DNA from: Paenibacillus sp. RC67 | GTDB lineage: Bacteria > Bacillota > Bacilli > Paenibacillales > NBRC-103111 | Direction: 5' to 3' | Assembly: GCF_030020805.1 (NCBI RefSeq) | Contig: NZ_CP125098.1 | Location: forward strand, 2,398,001-2,462,000 | DNA: 64,000 nt | Notes under the pieces: model-generated | The model's database searches: none | What the model was told of the DNA's origin: nothing | The model's input: the letters and a program-made list of their open reading frames with translations, nothing else | Shown: one piece after another, positions 26,694 through 36,293 of the stretch | Position numbering within the stretch: position 1 is the stretch's first letter | Layout: the number at the start of each line of letters is the position of its first letter | Made by a program: the position numbers and the translations under genes

Positions 26694-28346
26694 TTGACAA
26701 TCTTATTGAAAACCCAAGTGTTAAGTTCGCTATCCAAGGTGTTCGCAGATGAAGCCTTATCGGAACCATTACTGAAAAAAGCAAGCGCATTCAAAAACGA
26801 GACATACTCTTTTCAAGTGGCCATTCAATCTCCAATGCTCATCAAATCCGTTCAAGTAAAAGTACGAGGCGAGCTCGAAGAAATGACAATGGCAAGAACG
26901 GTCGGTCTTGTGCCCTCAGAGCTTCCATGGATGCATGATGCCGATCTGCACGTTCTGCGCACTACGCCTGGACTTTACCCAGACCCGCTGTACTCGGTGG
27001 ATGATCAGGAAGGGCTGACTCTGTTTCCTGAGCAATGGCGATCTGTTTGGATCACGGTTTCATTAGACGGAACGGTGAAGCCAGGAGTTTACGAAATTGA
27101 AGTTGGCTTCGAAAATGCACAGGGCGAGGAGTTGGGCTCACAGAAGCTGGAGCTTGAGGTCATTGATGCTGATTTACCGGAACAAAAGCTCATCCATACT
27201 GAATGGTTCCATGTGGACTGTCTAGCTGTTCATTATGGGGTGGAAGTGTTCTCTGAACGCCATTGGGAGCTGATCGATAAGTATATCCATACAGCGGTTC
27301 AGCACGGCATCAATATGATTCTGACTCCAATTTTCACTCCGCCTCTGGATACGGCTATCGGTGCAGAGAGACCTACGGTCCAACTCGTTGATGTGAAGAA
27401 GTCGGGAGACACGTACGAGTTTGCTTTTGACAAGCTGAAACGTTGGGTTGACCTTTGTACCGAGCGGGGAATACGTTTCTTCGAGTTCTCTCACTTATTC
27501 ACCCAATGGGGAGCAAAGCATGCCCCAAAAATCGTCGCAGTGGAAAATGGGGAGCACAAAAAGATTTTCGGTTGGGAGACCGACGCCAACAGCGATGAAT
27601 ATCGCAGTTTCCTGACGCAGTTTTTGCAAGAACTGGTTGCCTTCATCCAAGCGAATGGATTAGAAGAAAGAAGCTATTTCCATAATTCCGATGAGCCAAG
27701 AATGGAAGACATGGAGCAGTACAAACGTATCAGCGATTTTACGAAAAAGCACTTGGGCGATTACCCGATCATCGATGCGCTCTCGGATTATGCCTTTTAT
27801 GAAAAGGGCGTAGTGGAGAGGCCGATACCTGCGAACAATCACATCGAGCCGTTCATTGAGAACGGGGTTAAGCCATTATGGACCTATTATTGCGTCTCGC
27901 AAAGAAAGCTCGTTTCCAATCGTTTTTTCAATATGCCGTCAGCTAGAAACCGGATTATCGGTATGCAGCTGTATAAATTTGAGGCGGAGGGCTTCTTGCA
28001 CTGGGGTTACAACTTCTGGTTCTCTCAGTACTCCAAGAAACCTATCAACCCGTTCCTAAACACGGACGCTAATCATTCGTTCCCATCTGGCGATGCTTTT
28101 CTTGTGTATCCAGGTCCGGAGGGTCCAATTGAATCGATTCGTATGGAGGTCTTTTATGAGGCGCTGCAGGATTTGCGTGCACTTCAGCTGCTGGAAACCT
28201 TCATTGGAAAGGAACAAGTCGTCGCTCTGCTGGAAGAGGGCTTGGAGCAGCCTTTGACGTTCAGCGAGTACCCTCGGTCCATGGAATGGCTGTTGGCCAA
28301 AAGAGAACAAGTCAATCGCAGCATTCAGCAGTATATAACGAATTAA
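26694..28346 (+). CDS. DUF4091 protein, GH123-like putative beta-N-acetylgalactosaminidase
   Basis: The N-terminal third is beta-rich (residues about 1-165) and the rest forms a (beta/alpha)8-like domain ending in a DUF4091-type region. An Asp-Glu pair sits at 333-334 in NSDEP; an adjacent Asp-Glu pair is the catalytic feature of GH123, whose founding enzyme NgaP came from a Paenibacillus. GH123 enzymes release GalNAc by substrate-assisted catalysis. There is no signal peptide, matching the sulfatases. The TTG start has GGGAGGT upstream. The location between sulfatases suggests GalNAc-sulfate-containing oligosaccharides, but DUF4091 proteins are diverse and this is a hypothesis. Confidence 0.75.
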   Translation: MTILLKTQVLSSLSKVFADEALSEPLLKKASAFKNETYSFQVAIQSPMLIKSVQVKVRGELEEMTMARTVGLVPSELPWMHDADLHVLRTTPGLYPDPLYSVDDQEGLTLFPEQWRSVWITVSLDGTVKPGVYEIEVGFENAQGEELGSQKLELEVIDADLPEQKLIHTEWFHVDCLAVHYGVEVFSERHWELIDKYIHTAVQHGINMILTPIFTPPLDTAIGAERPTVQLVDVKKSGDTYEFAFDKLKRWVDLCTERGIRFFEFSHLFTQWGAKHAPKIVAVENGEHKKIFGWETDANSDEYRSFLTQFLQELVAFIQANGLEERSYFHNSDEPRMEDMEQYKRISDFTKKHLGDYPIIDALSDYAFYEKGVVERPIPANNHIEPFIENGVKPLWTYYCVSQRKLVSNRFFNMPSARNRIIGMQLYKFEAEGFLHWGYNFWFSQYSKKPINPFLNTDANHSFPSGDAFLVYPGPEGPIESIRMEVFYEALQDLRALQLLETFIGKEQVVALLEEGLEQPLTFSEYPRSMEWLLAKREQVNRSIQQYITN

Positions 28347-28379
28347 GTACAATCATGAAAGCCGCTGGGAGAAGATGAG

Positions 28380-29759
28380 ATGAGTCATAAAAAACCAAAC
28401 CTGCTGTTTATTTTCCCAGATCAATGGCGAAGACAGGCCGTAGGTTACCGTAAGGAAGACGAAGTGATCACGCCGCATATCGATCGTTTTGCCCAGGAGA
28501 GTCTGGTTATGAATAATGCGATCAGCTGCTTTCCGCTGTGCTCTCCTAACCGCTCGGTTATGCTGACAGGAAGGTACCCGCTATCGACGGGGGTTACGAC
28601 GAATTGCAAGCTGGGTCTTCCCGTGAAAATGAACGACGATGAGTTAACGATAGGAAATGTTTTGAAGAGGGAAGGATACCAGACGGGCTACATCGGAAAA
28701 TGGCATCTTGATTTGCCGGAGCAGTCCACAGTGGAGGAACCGGTGTCGGGCGCTAGGCATTGGGATGCCTACATACCGTCAGGACCAAGAAGATTCGGAT
28801 TTGATTTCTGGTATTCGTATAACGCCTATGATCAGCACCTAAGCCCGCATTATTGGCAGGATACGCCGCAAATGATCGAGCCTAACGAATGGTCAACCAA
28901 GCATGAGACGGACGTTGCGATCGATTTCATCCGCAATCGGAACCACGAGCAGCCATTTTGCTTATATGTATCCTGGAATCCGCCTCACCAGCCTTTTGAG
29001 CAGGTGCCGGAAACCTACAAGCAGATGTATGCCGATAAGCCTGTTACGTACCGTCCCAATGTCCAGGGAAAGGGGCTCGCTCAGGCAGAGCAGCATCTTC
29101 GTAACTATTACGCCGCAGTGACGGCTACGGATGATCAGTTCGCTCGCTTGCTTCAAGCGCTGGAGGATGAGGGGGTGTCCGACGATACAATCGTTGTGCT
29201 TACTTCGGATCATGGGGAGATGATGGGCTCCCACGGATGGCTGGAGCATAAAAACATTTGGTACGAAGAGTCCATCGGCGTTCCATGCTTCATACGCTAT
29301 CCGGGTCATGTTAAGGCAGGCACCGAAGAATGCCTGTTCAACAGCTCCGACCTTGTGCCTACGCTGCTAGGCTTAATGGATATCACTGCCCCGGCACAGG
29401 TTCAAGGGAGCGACTATTCGTCCCTTCTTCGAGGAGAGGGAGGAGATCGTCCTTCATCCACCTTCATCTGCCATTATCCTGGAGCAATAGGAGAGCACGA
29501 GCAAGCGAGGGTGCAGGGCTTGGACATTAACGCATATGGCTGGCGTGGAGTTCGCACGAATCGATACACCTATGTGGCCAAACGTAATTTCGGTGAGAAC
29601 ACAGTCGTAAGGTTGTGCTATGACAACGAGAATGACCCGTATCAATTGAATCCTTTGAAGCTGGAGAGCACCCCATCAGAGGGACCGGCGTCTGCGCTTG
29701 AGCAGGAATTGAAAGTTTGGCTGGAACAGCTTCAAGATCCTTTTAGCCTAGAGCCTTAA
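28380..29759 (+). CDS. Sulfatase (type I, Cys-type), third of three
   Basis: The 459-residue sulfatase carries CSPNR (Cys54-Arg58) followed by SVMLTGRYPLSTG, N-terminal LLFIFPDQWR, GKWHLDLP, VSWNPPHQPF and TSDHGEMMGSHG. No signal peptide is seen. It lies 33 bases after the GH123-like gene, so the two are probably co-translated. A weak GGGAGAAG binding site precedes the ATG. Its active-site signatures differ from those of the other two, consistent with a third sulfate position. Confidence 0.9.
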   Translation: MSHKKPNLLFIFPDQWRRQAVGYRKEDEVITPHIDRFAQESLVMNNAISCFPLCSPNRSVMLTGRYPLSTGVTTNCKLGLPVKMNDDELTIGNVLKREGYQTGYIGKWHLDLPEQSTVEEPVSGARHWDAYIPSGPRRFGFDFWYSYNAYDQHLSPHYWQDTPQMIEPNEWSTKHETDVAIDFIRNRNHEQPFCLYVSWNPPHQPFEQVPETYKQMYADKPVTYRPNVQGKGLAQAEQHLRNYYAAVTATDDQFARLLQALEDEGVSDDTIVVLTSDHGEMMGSHGWLEHKNIWYEESIGVPCFIRYPGHVKAGTEECLFNSSDLVPTLLGLMDITAPAQVQGSDYSSLLRGEGGDRPSSTFICHYPGAIGEHEQARVQGLDINAYGWRGVRTNRYTYVAKRNFGENTVVRLCYDNENDPYQLNPLKLESTPSEGPASALEQELKVWLEQLQDPFSLEP

Positions 29760-29867
29760 AAAAATCAAGTTTGACTGCAAGCTTTGGATACTGCTGGAGG
29801 GCTAATTACCGTCCTTCAGCAAATCCTTCAGCTATATACAGTACATATAAATTAGGGGGACTACACA

Positions 29868-31172
29868 ATGAAAAGAAAACGTTTTCAAAAATTAGGTACA
29901 GCTTCACTTGCGGCAGCTCTTTTGTCCACTGTTGTAACCGCTTGCAGCTCGGGGACTGATAGTGCAGCAACAGCGCCTAAAGAAGCTCCAGCGGTCAAAG
30001 ACAGCAAAGAGCCTGTTGAGCTGGTCGTCTATAATGCATCCAACTCGACGGCTACGGCGGAAGCCTTTATGGACAGTGATATAGGAAAGGAAATTAAGGC
30101 CAAGTTTCCCCAGGTAACGATCAAGTTTATTGCTACGGGAAAAGGAACGACGCCTAACGAGCTTATCGTATCTGGACAAGCGGTGGATTTGGTTCTATGC
30201 TCGGTGTTTTCGTTTCCGTCTCTTGCAGACACCCAGCTATTGTTCGACATGAGCGAACTGATAAAGAAAAACCGTTACGATCTCAATCGTCTTGGTCCCA
30301 ATACGGTTGAATTTCAGAAGCAGTTTGGTGGAGGGATCTATGGTTTCCCAGTGTCGAGCGCTCCGACGGCCCTATTTTACAATAAAGACATCTTTGACAA
30401 ATTCGGTGTTCCGTATCCGAAGGATGGGATGACTTGGGATGAGACATATGAATTGGCCAAAAAAATGACACGTACGGATGCCGGCACGACTTACTACGGC
30501 TTTGCGACCCGATATCCTTTTATGTATAACACGAATCAGCTGTCACTTTCGTACTACAACCCGACAACGCAAAACGTTCAAGTCACAGATGACAAGTTCA
30601 AGCTGTTTATGGAGAATTTTACGCGTTTCAGTCAAATTCCTGGCAATGATAAGGTGAATACGGATATGTTCGGCAAAGAAAAGAACGTCGCTATGATGGC
30701 TTATCAGATTGGGAGATGGGATTTTGACAGCTGGGATATGGTCAGCCTGCCTACCTTTAAAGAAGCGCCGGGAATTGGACCGCAGGATTATGCAACGTAT
30801 ATGAATATTTCCAGTACAAGTAAAAATAAAGATTTGGCGTTTGAAATATTGACGGCACTGACGTCCGATGAGTACCAGATGAAAATATCTAAAGCCGGTA
30901 CACTTCCTGTGGTTACGACTCCTGAGGTTATCAAGGCTTTCGGTCAATCTGCCGATGGATCTAATGGAAGAAACTTCAAAGGGAAAAATGTCGGTGCCTT
31001 CTTTGCAAAAGAAAGAGCAAAACCATCCTTCGTGACCAAATATGACGATATCGTCGCCAAACGAATGACTACAGCCTTCAATGCAATAGTAGCAGGCGAA
31101 AAAGATTCCATCAGCGCATTGCGCGAAGCCCAAGAGGGAGCAACGAAAGATATTGCCTCGGTGAAAAAGTAA
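29868..31172 (+). CDS. Extracellular solute-binding lipoprotein (sugar ABC transporter type), sulfatase locus
   Basis: A signal peptide with lipobox TAC (Cys26) anchors the protein to the outer face of the membrane. The mature part is a family-1-type binding protein (VELVVYNASNST, then YGFPVSSAPTALFYNKDIFDKFG and PKDGMTWDETYELAKKM). It should capture an oligosaccharide for an ABC importer, yet no permease or ATPase gene is beside it, so it must use shared components elsewhere. A cre-like site overlaps codons 3-7. It ends the forward run of the sulfatase locus and resembles the second binding protein at 57489-58811. Confidence 0.88.
   Translation: MKRKRFQKLGTASLAAALLSTVVTACSSGTDSAATAPKEAPAVKDSKEPVELVVYNASNSTATAEAFMDSDIGKEIKAKFPQVTIKFIATGKGTTPNELIVSGQAVDLVLCSVFSFPSLADTQLLFDMSELIKKNRYDLNRLGPNTVEFQKQFGGGIYGFPVSSAPTALFYNKDIFDKFGVPYPKDGMTWDETYELAKKMTRTDAGTTYYGFATRYPFMYNTNQLSLSYYNPTTQNVQVTDDKFKLFMENFTRFSQIPGNDKVNTDMFGKEKNVAMMAYQIGRWDFDSWDMVSLPTFKEAPGIGPQDYATYMNISSTSKNKDLAFEILTALTSDEYQMKISKAGTLPVVTTPEVIKAFGQSADGSNGRNFKGKNVGAFFAKERAKPSFVTKYDDIVAKRMTTAFNAIVAGEKDSISALREAQEGATKDIASVKK
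29874..29887. promoter_or_regulatory. Cre-like site inside the start of the binding-protein gene
   Basis: AGAAAACGTTTTCA matches the CcpA operator pattern TGWAANCGNTNWCA on the reverse strand. It lies within codons 3-7, where a bound CcpA could block elongation. Basic residues at this point (KRKRF) could also produce the match by chance. Confidence 0.45.
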
Positions 31173-31376
31173 AAGGAGTAAGGTACGGAACGAATTGGAC
31201 CTTTGCGGGCGCGAGTGTTTTTGAGTAGAGGAAGCTTGCGCCTTTGCCTTAGATAATGACTTACCTTGACTCGCGGTTGCTGATCAGGCATGATACTGTT
31301 AAACGGCTTGTTGACGTCCCCATGACTTTAAAACCACAGGACGAGCAGAGGCTGCTGACAGTCAGGAGGCGCATCT

Positions 31377-31619
31377 ATGAAAAAATTGCTGCAGGGCGGG
31401 GTCAAATTTTATCGAAAGTTTATTTCGCCGCTGAAGCCGCCGACATGCCGATTTTATCCTACTTGTTCCCAATACGCGCTGGATGCGCTGGAAATACACG
31501 GTCCTGCCAAAGGAACCTGGTTAGCCGTAAAAAGAATATGCAAGTGCCATCCGTTTCATCCAGGAGGGATCGATTACGTTCCTCCAGCGACGGAAAAGCA
31601 ACGCAAAGAAAATAGATGA
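31377..31619 (+). CDS. yidD: Membrane protein insertion efficiency factor YidD
   Basis: The 80-residue protein has the full YidD signature: an amphipathic start ([18 protein letters not shown]), [31 protein letters not shown] and DYVPP. YidD assists YidC/Oxa1-mediated insertion of membrane proteins at the inner face of the membrane. CAGGAGG lies nine bases before the ATG. It stands alone; the 204 bases between the binding-protein gene and yidD hold nothing I can identify. Confidence 0.93.
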   Translation: MKKLLQGGVKFYRKFISPLKPPTCRFYPTCSQYALDALEIHGPAKGTWLAVKRICKCHPFHPGGIDYVPPATEKQRKENR

Positions 31620-31672
31620 AGATCGGTGAACGGAAAGCTGAACACTTGATTGACCTATGAGGGTTCGGTTAC

Positions 31673-31701
31673 TTGACATAGTTCGGCTTTATCGCTATAT
31701 T
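31673..31701 (+). promoter_or_regulatory. Sigma-A promoter of the metS leader
   Basis: TTGACA (31673-31678) and TATATT (31696-31701) are 17 bases apart, placing the transcript start just upstream of the T-box leader. Confidence 0.7.
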
Positions 31702-31707
31702 TGCCTT

Positions 31708-32008
31708 AACCCTATATTTTGTATAGCCTATGAACGGATGAGTACTTTGCCGACGCCACACAGAGAGCCGGGTTTGCTGAGAGCCGGTTGACGGAAGCAG
31801 GGGAAGATGGTCCTGGAGGTAATGAAGGCGAGCTTGAAACAGCTAGAGCTGCTGTGATGCCGCAAGCCTTCGTCGTAATTCCGGCGTTAACGGAAAGTCG
31901 CATGAAGACTACTGAGCCTTGCTACTCGTAACCGATTAGCGGGGGAAGTTGGGTGGTACCGCGTGAGCACAAGCTCTCGTCCCAAGCTGGACAGGGCTTT
32001 TTTTGCAT
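31708..32008 (+). ncRNA. T-box riboswitch, methionine-type, before metS
   Basis: The leader shows the AGTA internal-loop element (GGATGAGTACT), the stem-I arms AGAGAGCCGGG and TGAGAGCCGG, the specifier region GAAGATGGTCCTGGAG with codon ATG (Met) at 31807-31809, and the antiterminator T-box AAGTTGGGTGGTACCGCG at 31946-31963. A terminator (AGCTCTCGTCC / GGACAGGGCT, seven Ts) ends at about 32004. Uncharged tRNA-Met should bind and favour readthrough into metS. The start coordinate is estimated from the promoter. Confidence 0.95.
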
Positions 32009-32023
32009 TTTTCTGAATTTTAA

Positions 32024-34045
<2,022 letters not shown>

Positions 34046-34112
34046 GGATTGTTCACGTTAACATTTTTTTTGAAATGAATAATCATGACTCTTACCAGGA
34101 GGCCTAACCATT

Positions 34113-35186
34113 ATGCAAACCAAAGACGGAATGAATTACGCGCCGCAAGGCAAACCGAATCCAGTTGTTGCTAAGGGAGAGTTCGCTTTTGCTGCAATCG
34201 CGTTGGATCACGGACATATTTATGGCATGTGCAATGGCTTGATCGAAGCAGGTGCTGATCTTGTTGCCGTGTATGATCCAGATCCTGCCAAAGTGGAAGC
34301 ATTCGTCAAAAAATTTCCGCAAGCCAAAGCAGCTTCCTCTGAAGCTGAAATTTTGAACGATCCATCTATTAAGCTGATTGCCGGTGCAGCTGTACCATCT
34401 GAACGCTGCGCTCTGGGTCTTCGCGCAATGGATCACGGAAAAGACTACTTTACGGATAAAACTCCTTTCACCACCTTGGAGCAGGTAGAGCAAGCTAGAG
34501 CCAAAGCTAAGGAAACCGGCAAGAAGTATATGGTTTACTACAGCGAACGCTTGCATGTAGAGAGTGCTGTCTTTGCAGGTCAATTGATCGAGCAAGGCGC
34601 TATCGGCCGCGTAGTACAAGTTATCGGCTTTGGTCCACATCGCTTGAATGCGCCATCCAGACCGGAATGGTTCTTCCAGCATGAAAAATATGGCGGCATC
34701 CTGTGCGATATCGGCAGCCATCAAATCGAGCAGTTCCTGTATTTCACTGGTGCGAAGGATGCACAAGTGCTTCACAGTAAAATTGCCAACTACAACAACA
34801 AGGATTATCCGGAGCTTGAAGATTTCGGTGACGCTACATTGGTTGCTGATAACGGCGCGACCAACTACTTCCGTGTAGACTGGTTAACTCCGGAGGGCTT
34901 GGGTACTTGGGGCGACGGACGTATGACGATTCTCGGTACTGAAGGATATATTGAAATCCGTAAGTACATCGACATCGCACGCGATCCGCAAGGCGACCAT
35001 CTATACCTGGTTAACAAAGAAGGCGAGAAGCACTATTCGCTGAAAGGCCAAGTAGGCTATCCATTCTTCGGCCAACTTATTCTCGACTGCATTAACCGTA
35101 CGGAAAATGCAATGACACAGGAGCATGCTTTCAAGGCAGGCGAGCTGTGCATCAAAGCGCAGATGCAAGCTGTGCGTGTAGAGTAG
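34113..35186 (+). CDS. Gfo/Idh/MocA family oxidoreductase
   Basis: The 357-residue protein has an N-terminal Rossmann NAD-binding half (FAFAAIALDHGHIYGMCNGL, VAVYDPDPAKVEAF) and a C-terminal alpha/beta half. The usual EKP motif reads DKTP (DYFTDKTPF), and GGILCDIGSHQIEQFLYFTG matches the family's metal/active-site region. It probably oxidises or reduces a sugar or inositol derivative with NAD(P). AGGAGG precedes the ATG. It is followed by a strong terminator, so it is monocistronic or read through from metS. Substrate unknown. Confidence 0.88.
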   Translation: MQTKDGMNYAPQGKPNPVVAKGEFAFAAIALDHGHIYGMCNGLIEAGADLVAVYDPDPAKVEAFVKKFPQAKAASSEAEILNDPSIKLIAGAAVPSERCALGLRAMDHGKDYFTDKTPFTTLEQVEQARAKAKETGKKYMVYYSERLHVESAVFAGQLIEQGAIGRVVQVIGFGPHRLNAPSRPEWFFQHEKYGGILCDIGSHQIEQFLYFTGAKDAQVLHSKIANYNNKDYPELEDFGDATLVADNGATNYFRVDWLTPEGLGTWGDGRMTILGTEGYIEIRKYIDIARDPQGDHLYLVNKEGEKHYSLKGQVGYPFFGQLILDCINRTENAMTQEHAFKAGELCIKAQMQAVRVE

Positions 35187-35224
35187 TTCACGTTTGATGC
35201 CACGGGGCATCAAGTGAGGTAAAG

Positions 35225-35266
35225 CCTCCATCTTCCCGATTTTGGTCGGGGAGATGGAGGTTTTTT
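35225..35266 (+). terminator. Terminator after the Gfo/Idh/MocA gene
   Basis: A 15-bp stem (CCTCCATCTTCCCGA / TCGGGGAGATGGAGG, one GU pair) with a six-base loop is followed by six Ts. The remaining bases to 35406 include a short inverted repeat (GCGCTG / CAGCG) and nothing else recognised. Confidence 0.95.
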
Positions 35267-35406
35267 GTTGCGCCGTGTGCCGGCGGCGCGAGAAGGGAAG
35301 AGTTAGCGCTGTAAAACAGCGTTATAGCACTCCTCTGCACGTATACTCGATATAAATAGCGGATTATCGATAGTAGATCTGCCGCGATCTCAACGAGAAC
35401 ACCTAC

Positions 35407-36000
35407 CTACATCTGAATAGAATCAATATGTACATCCTGGGCCAGCTTATAGCTTCTAACGCGTTCGATACCACGTCCGTCCGGCGAAATAAAGCTGTGA
35501 TTAAGCCTTACAGCCATCCTTATAATCTCCTTTTCCTCAATGGTTAGCAGACCGGCTTTTTCTATTTTTCTAGTAACCCATATCCCCATGAATTGCTGAA
35601 GCAGCTGAGCGCACATTCTAGGGCGATCGTTCACATCGTCATAGGAGAACCTTAATACTTTCCAACCATCGATGATAAGATGATTTTGTCGAATCCATTG
35701 ATCAGAAAATTGAGTCCTGCTCATCTTTTGATAATGGGGACCAAAACCATCGATCTCTATTGCGAGCCTTAGCGGCCCCCTTACATAAGCAAAGTCCAAA
35801 AAACGGACTCCGTCGCGGAAATCTTGGACCTCATACTCTGGATGAAGATTTTCAAAATCTCTGAAGGCAGGCCACCAGACATGCTCCATAAACATTCGTT
35901 CTGCATGTCCATGCCTTTCATTAAGTCTTCGCAATCGCTCTCCAGTACGCTTTTGTTCATGCCGCTTTATCATTTCTTGATAAGCACTATGAAAACTCAT
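35407..36000 (-). CDS. DUF559-type putative PD-(D/E)XK nuclease
   Basis: A PD-(D/E)XK-like core is visible: FLDFAYVRG supplies the Asp, LAIEIDGFGPH supplies the E-x-D, and WKVLRFSYDDV matches the final strand of DUF559/Vsr-like nucleases. The 20 residues before MSFHSAYQEM lack a binding site, so I chose the ATG at 36000, preceded by AAAGGAG. Such small proteins are often DNA-repair or restriction-associated endonucleases, but no methylase or partner gene is nearby. A terminator-like hairpin sits just ahead of its ribosome binding site. Confidence 0.72.
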   Translation of the reverse strand: MSFHSAYQEMIKRHEQKRTGERLRRLNERHGHAERMFMEHVWWPAFRDFENLHPEYEVQDFRDGVRFLDFAYVRGPLRLAIEIDGFGPHYQKMSRTQFSDQWIRQNHLIIDGWKVLRFSYDDVNDRPRMCAQLLQQFMGIWVTRKIEKAGLLTIEEKEIIRMAVRLNHSFISPDGRGIERVRSYKLAQDVHIDSIQM

Positions 36001-36013
36001 AAATGGTAACTCC

Positions 36014-36065
36014 TTTAAAAAAATAAGCCGCCTACGGCAAGCAATATGCTTGACCAATAAGCGGC
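36014..36065 (-). terminator. Terminator-like hairpin in the leader of the DUF559 gene
   Basis: Read on the minus strand, GCCGC pairs with GCGGC and an inner CAAGCA/TGCTTG stem closes a three-base loop; TTATTTTTTT follows. It stands directly upstream of the AAAGGAG of the DUF559-type gene and has no minus-strand gene to terminate, so it may act as an attenuator. Confidence 0.55.
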
Positions 36066-36186
36066 GTGTGCTTCACAACCTTTGATTTTCAAAGGAATTG
36101 TATCCTGTTTTCGTTGGTATAGTCAATAGATATTCTTAAGTCTCGTAGGATAAGAATCTAGCTTTCTATTATATTACTGCATCCCG

Positions 36187-36271
36187 TTAATCGTAAATAT
36201 TATTAACTGTTGACATGGGCAAAAGCCGGACGTATAATCGTATTCGTCTAATAAAAAAGTTTACGATTTAC
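36187..36271 (+). promoter_or_regulatory. znuA promoter region with putative Zur sites
   Basis: TTGACA (36210-36215) and TATAAT (36233-36238) with a 17-base spacer make a consensus sigma-A promoter. Sequences resembling Bacillus Zur half-sites flank it: TAATCGTAA near 36188, TAATCGTAT around the -10, and TTTACGATTTA near 36260. None forms a full-length perfect palindrome, so the Zur assignment rests on the matches and the downstream zinc-transport genes. Confidence 0.6.
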
Positions 36272-36293
36272 ATTTCAGGAGGAGCGTTTTTAC

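Noticed and set aside
31256-31615. 119-codon open frame overlapping yidD
   Set aside because: The other frame encodes a clear YidD with a good binding site; this frame has no family pattern.
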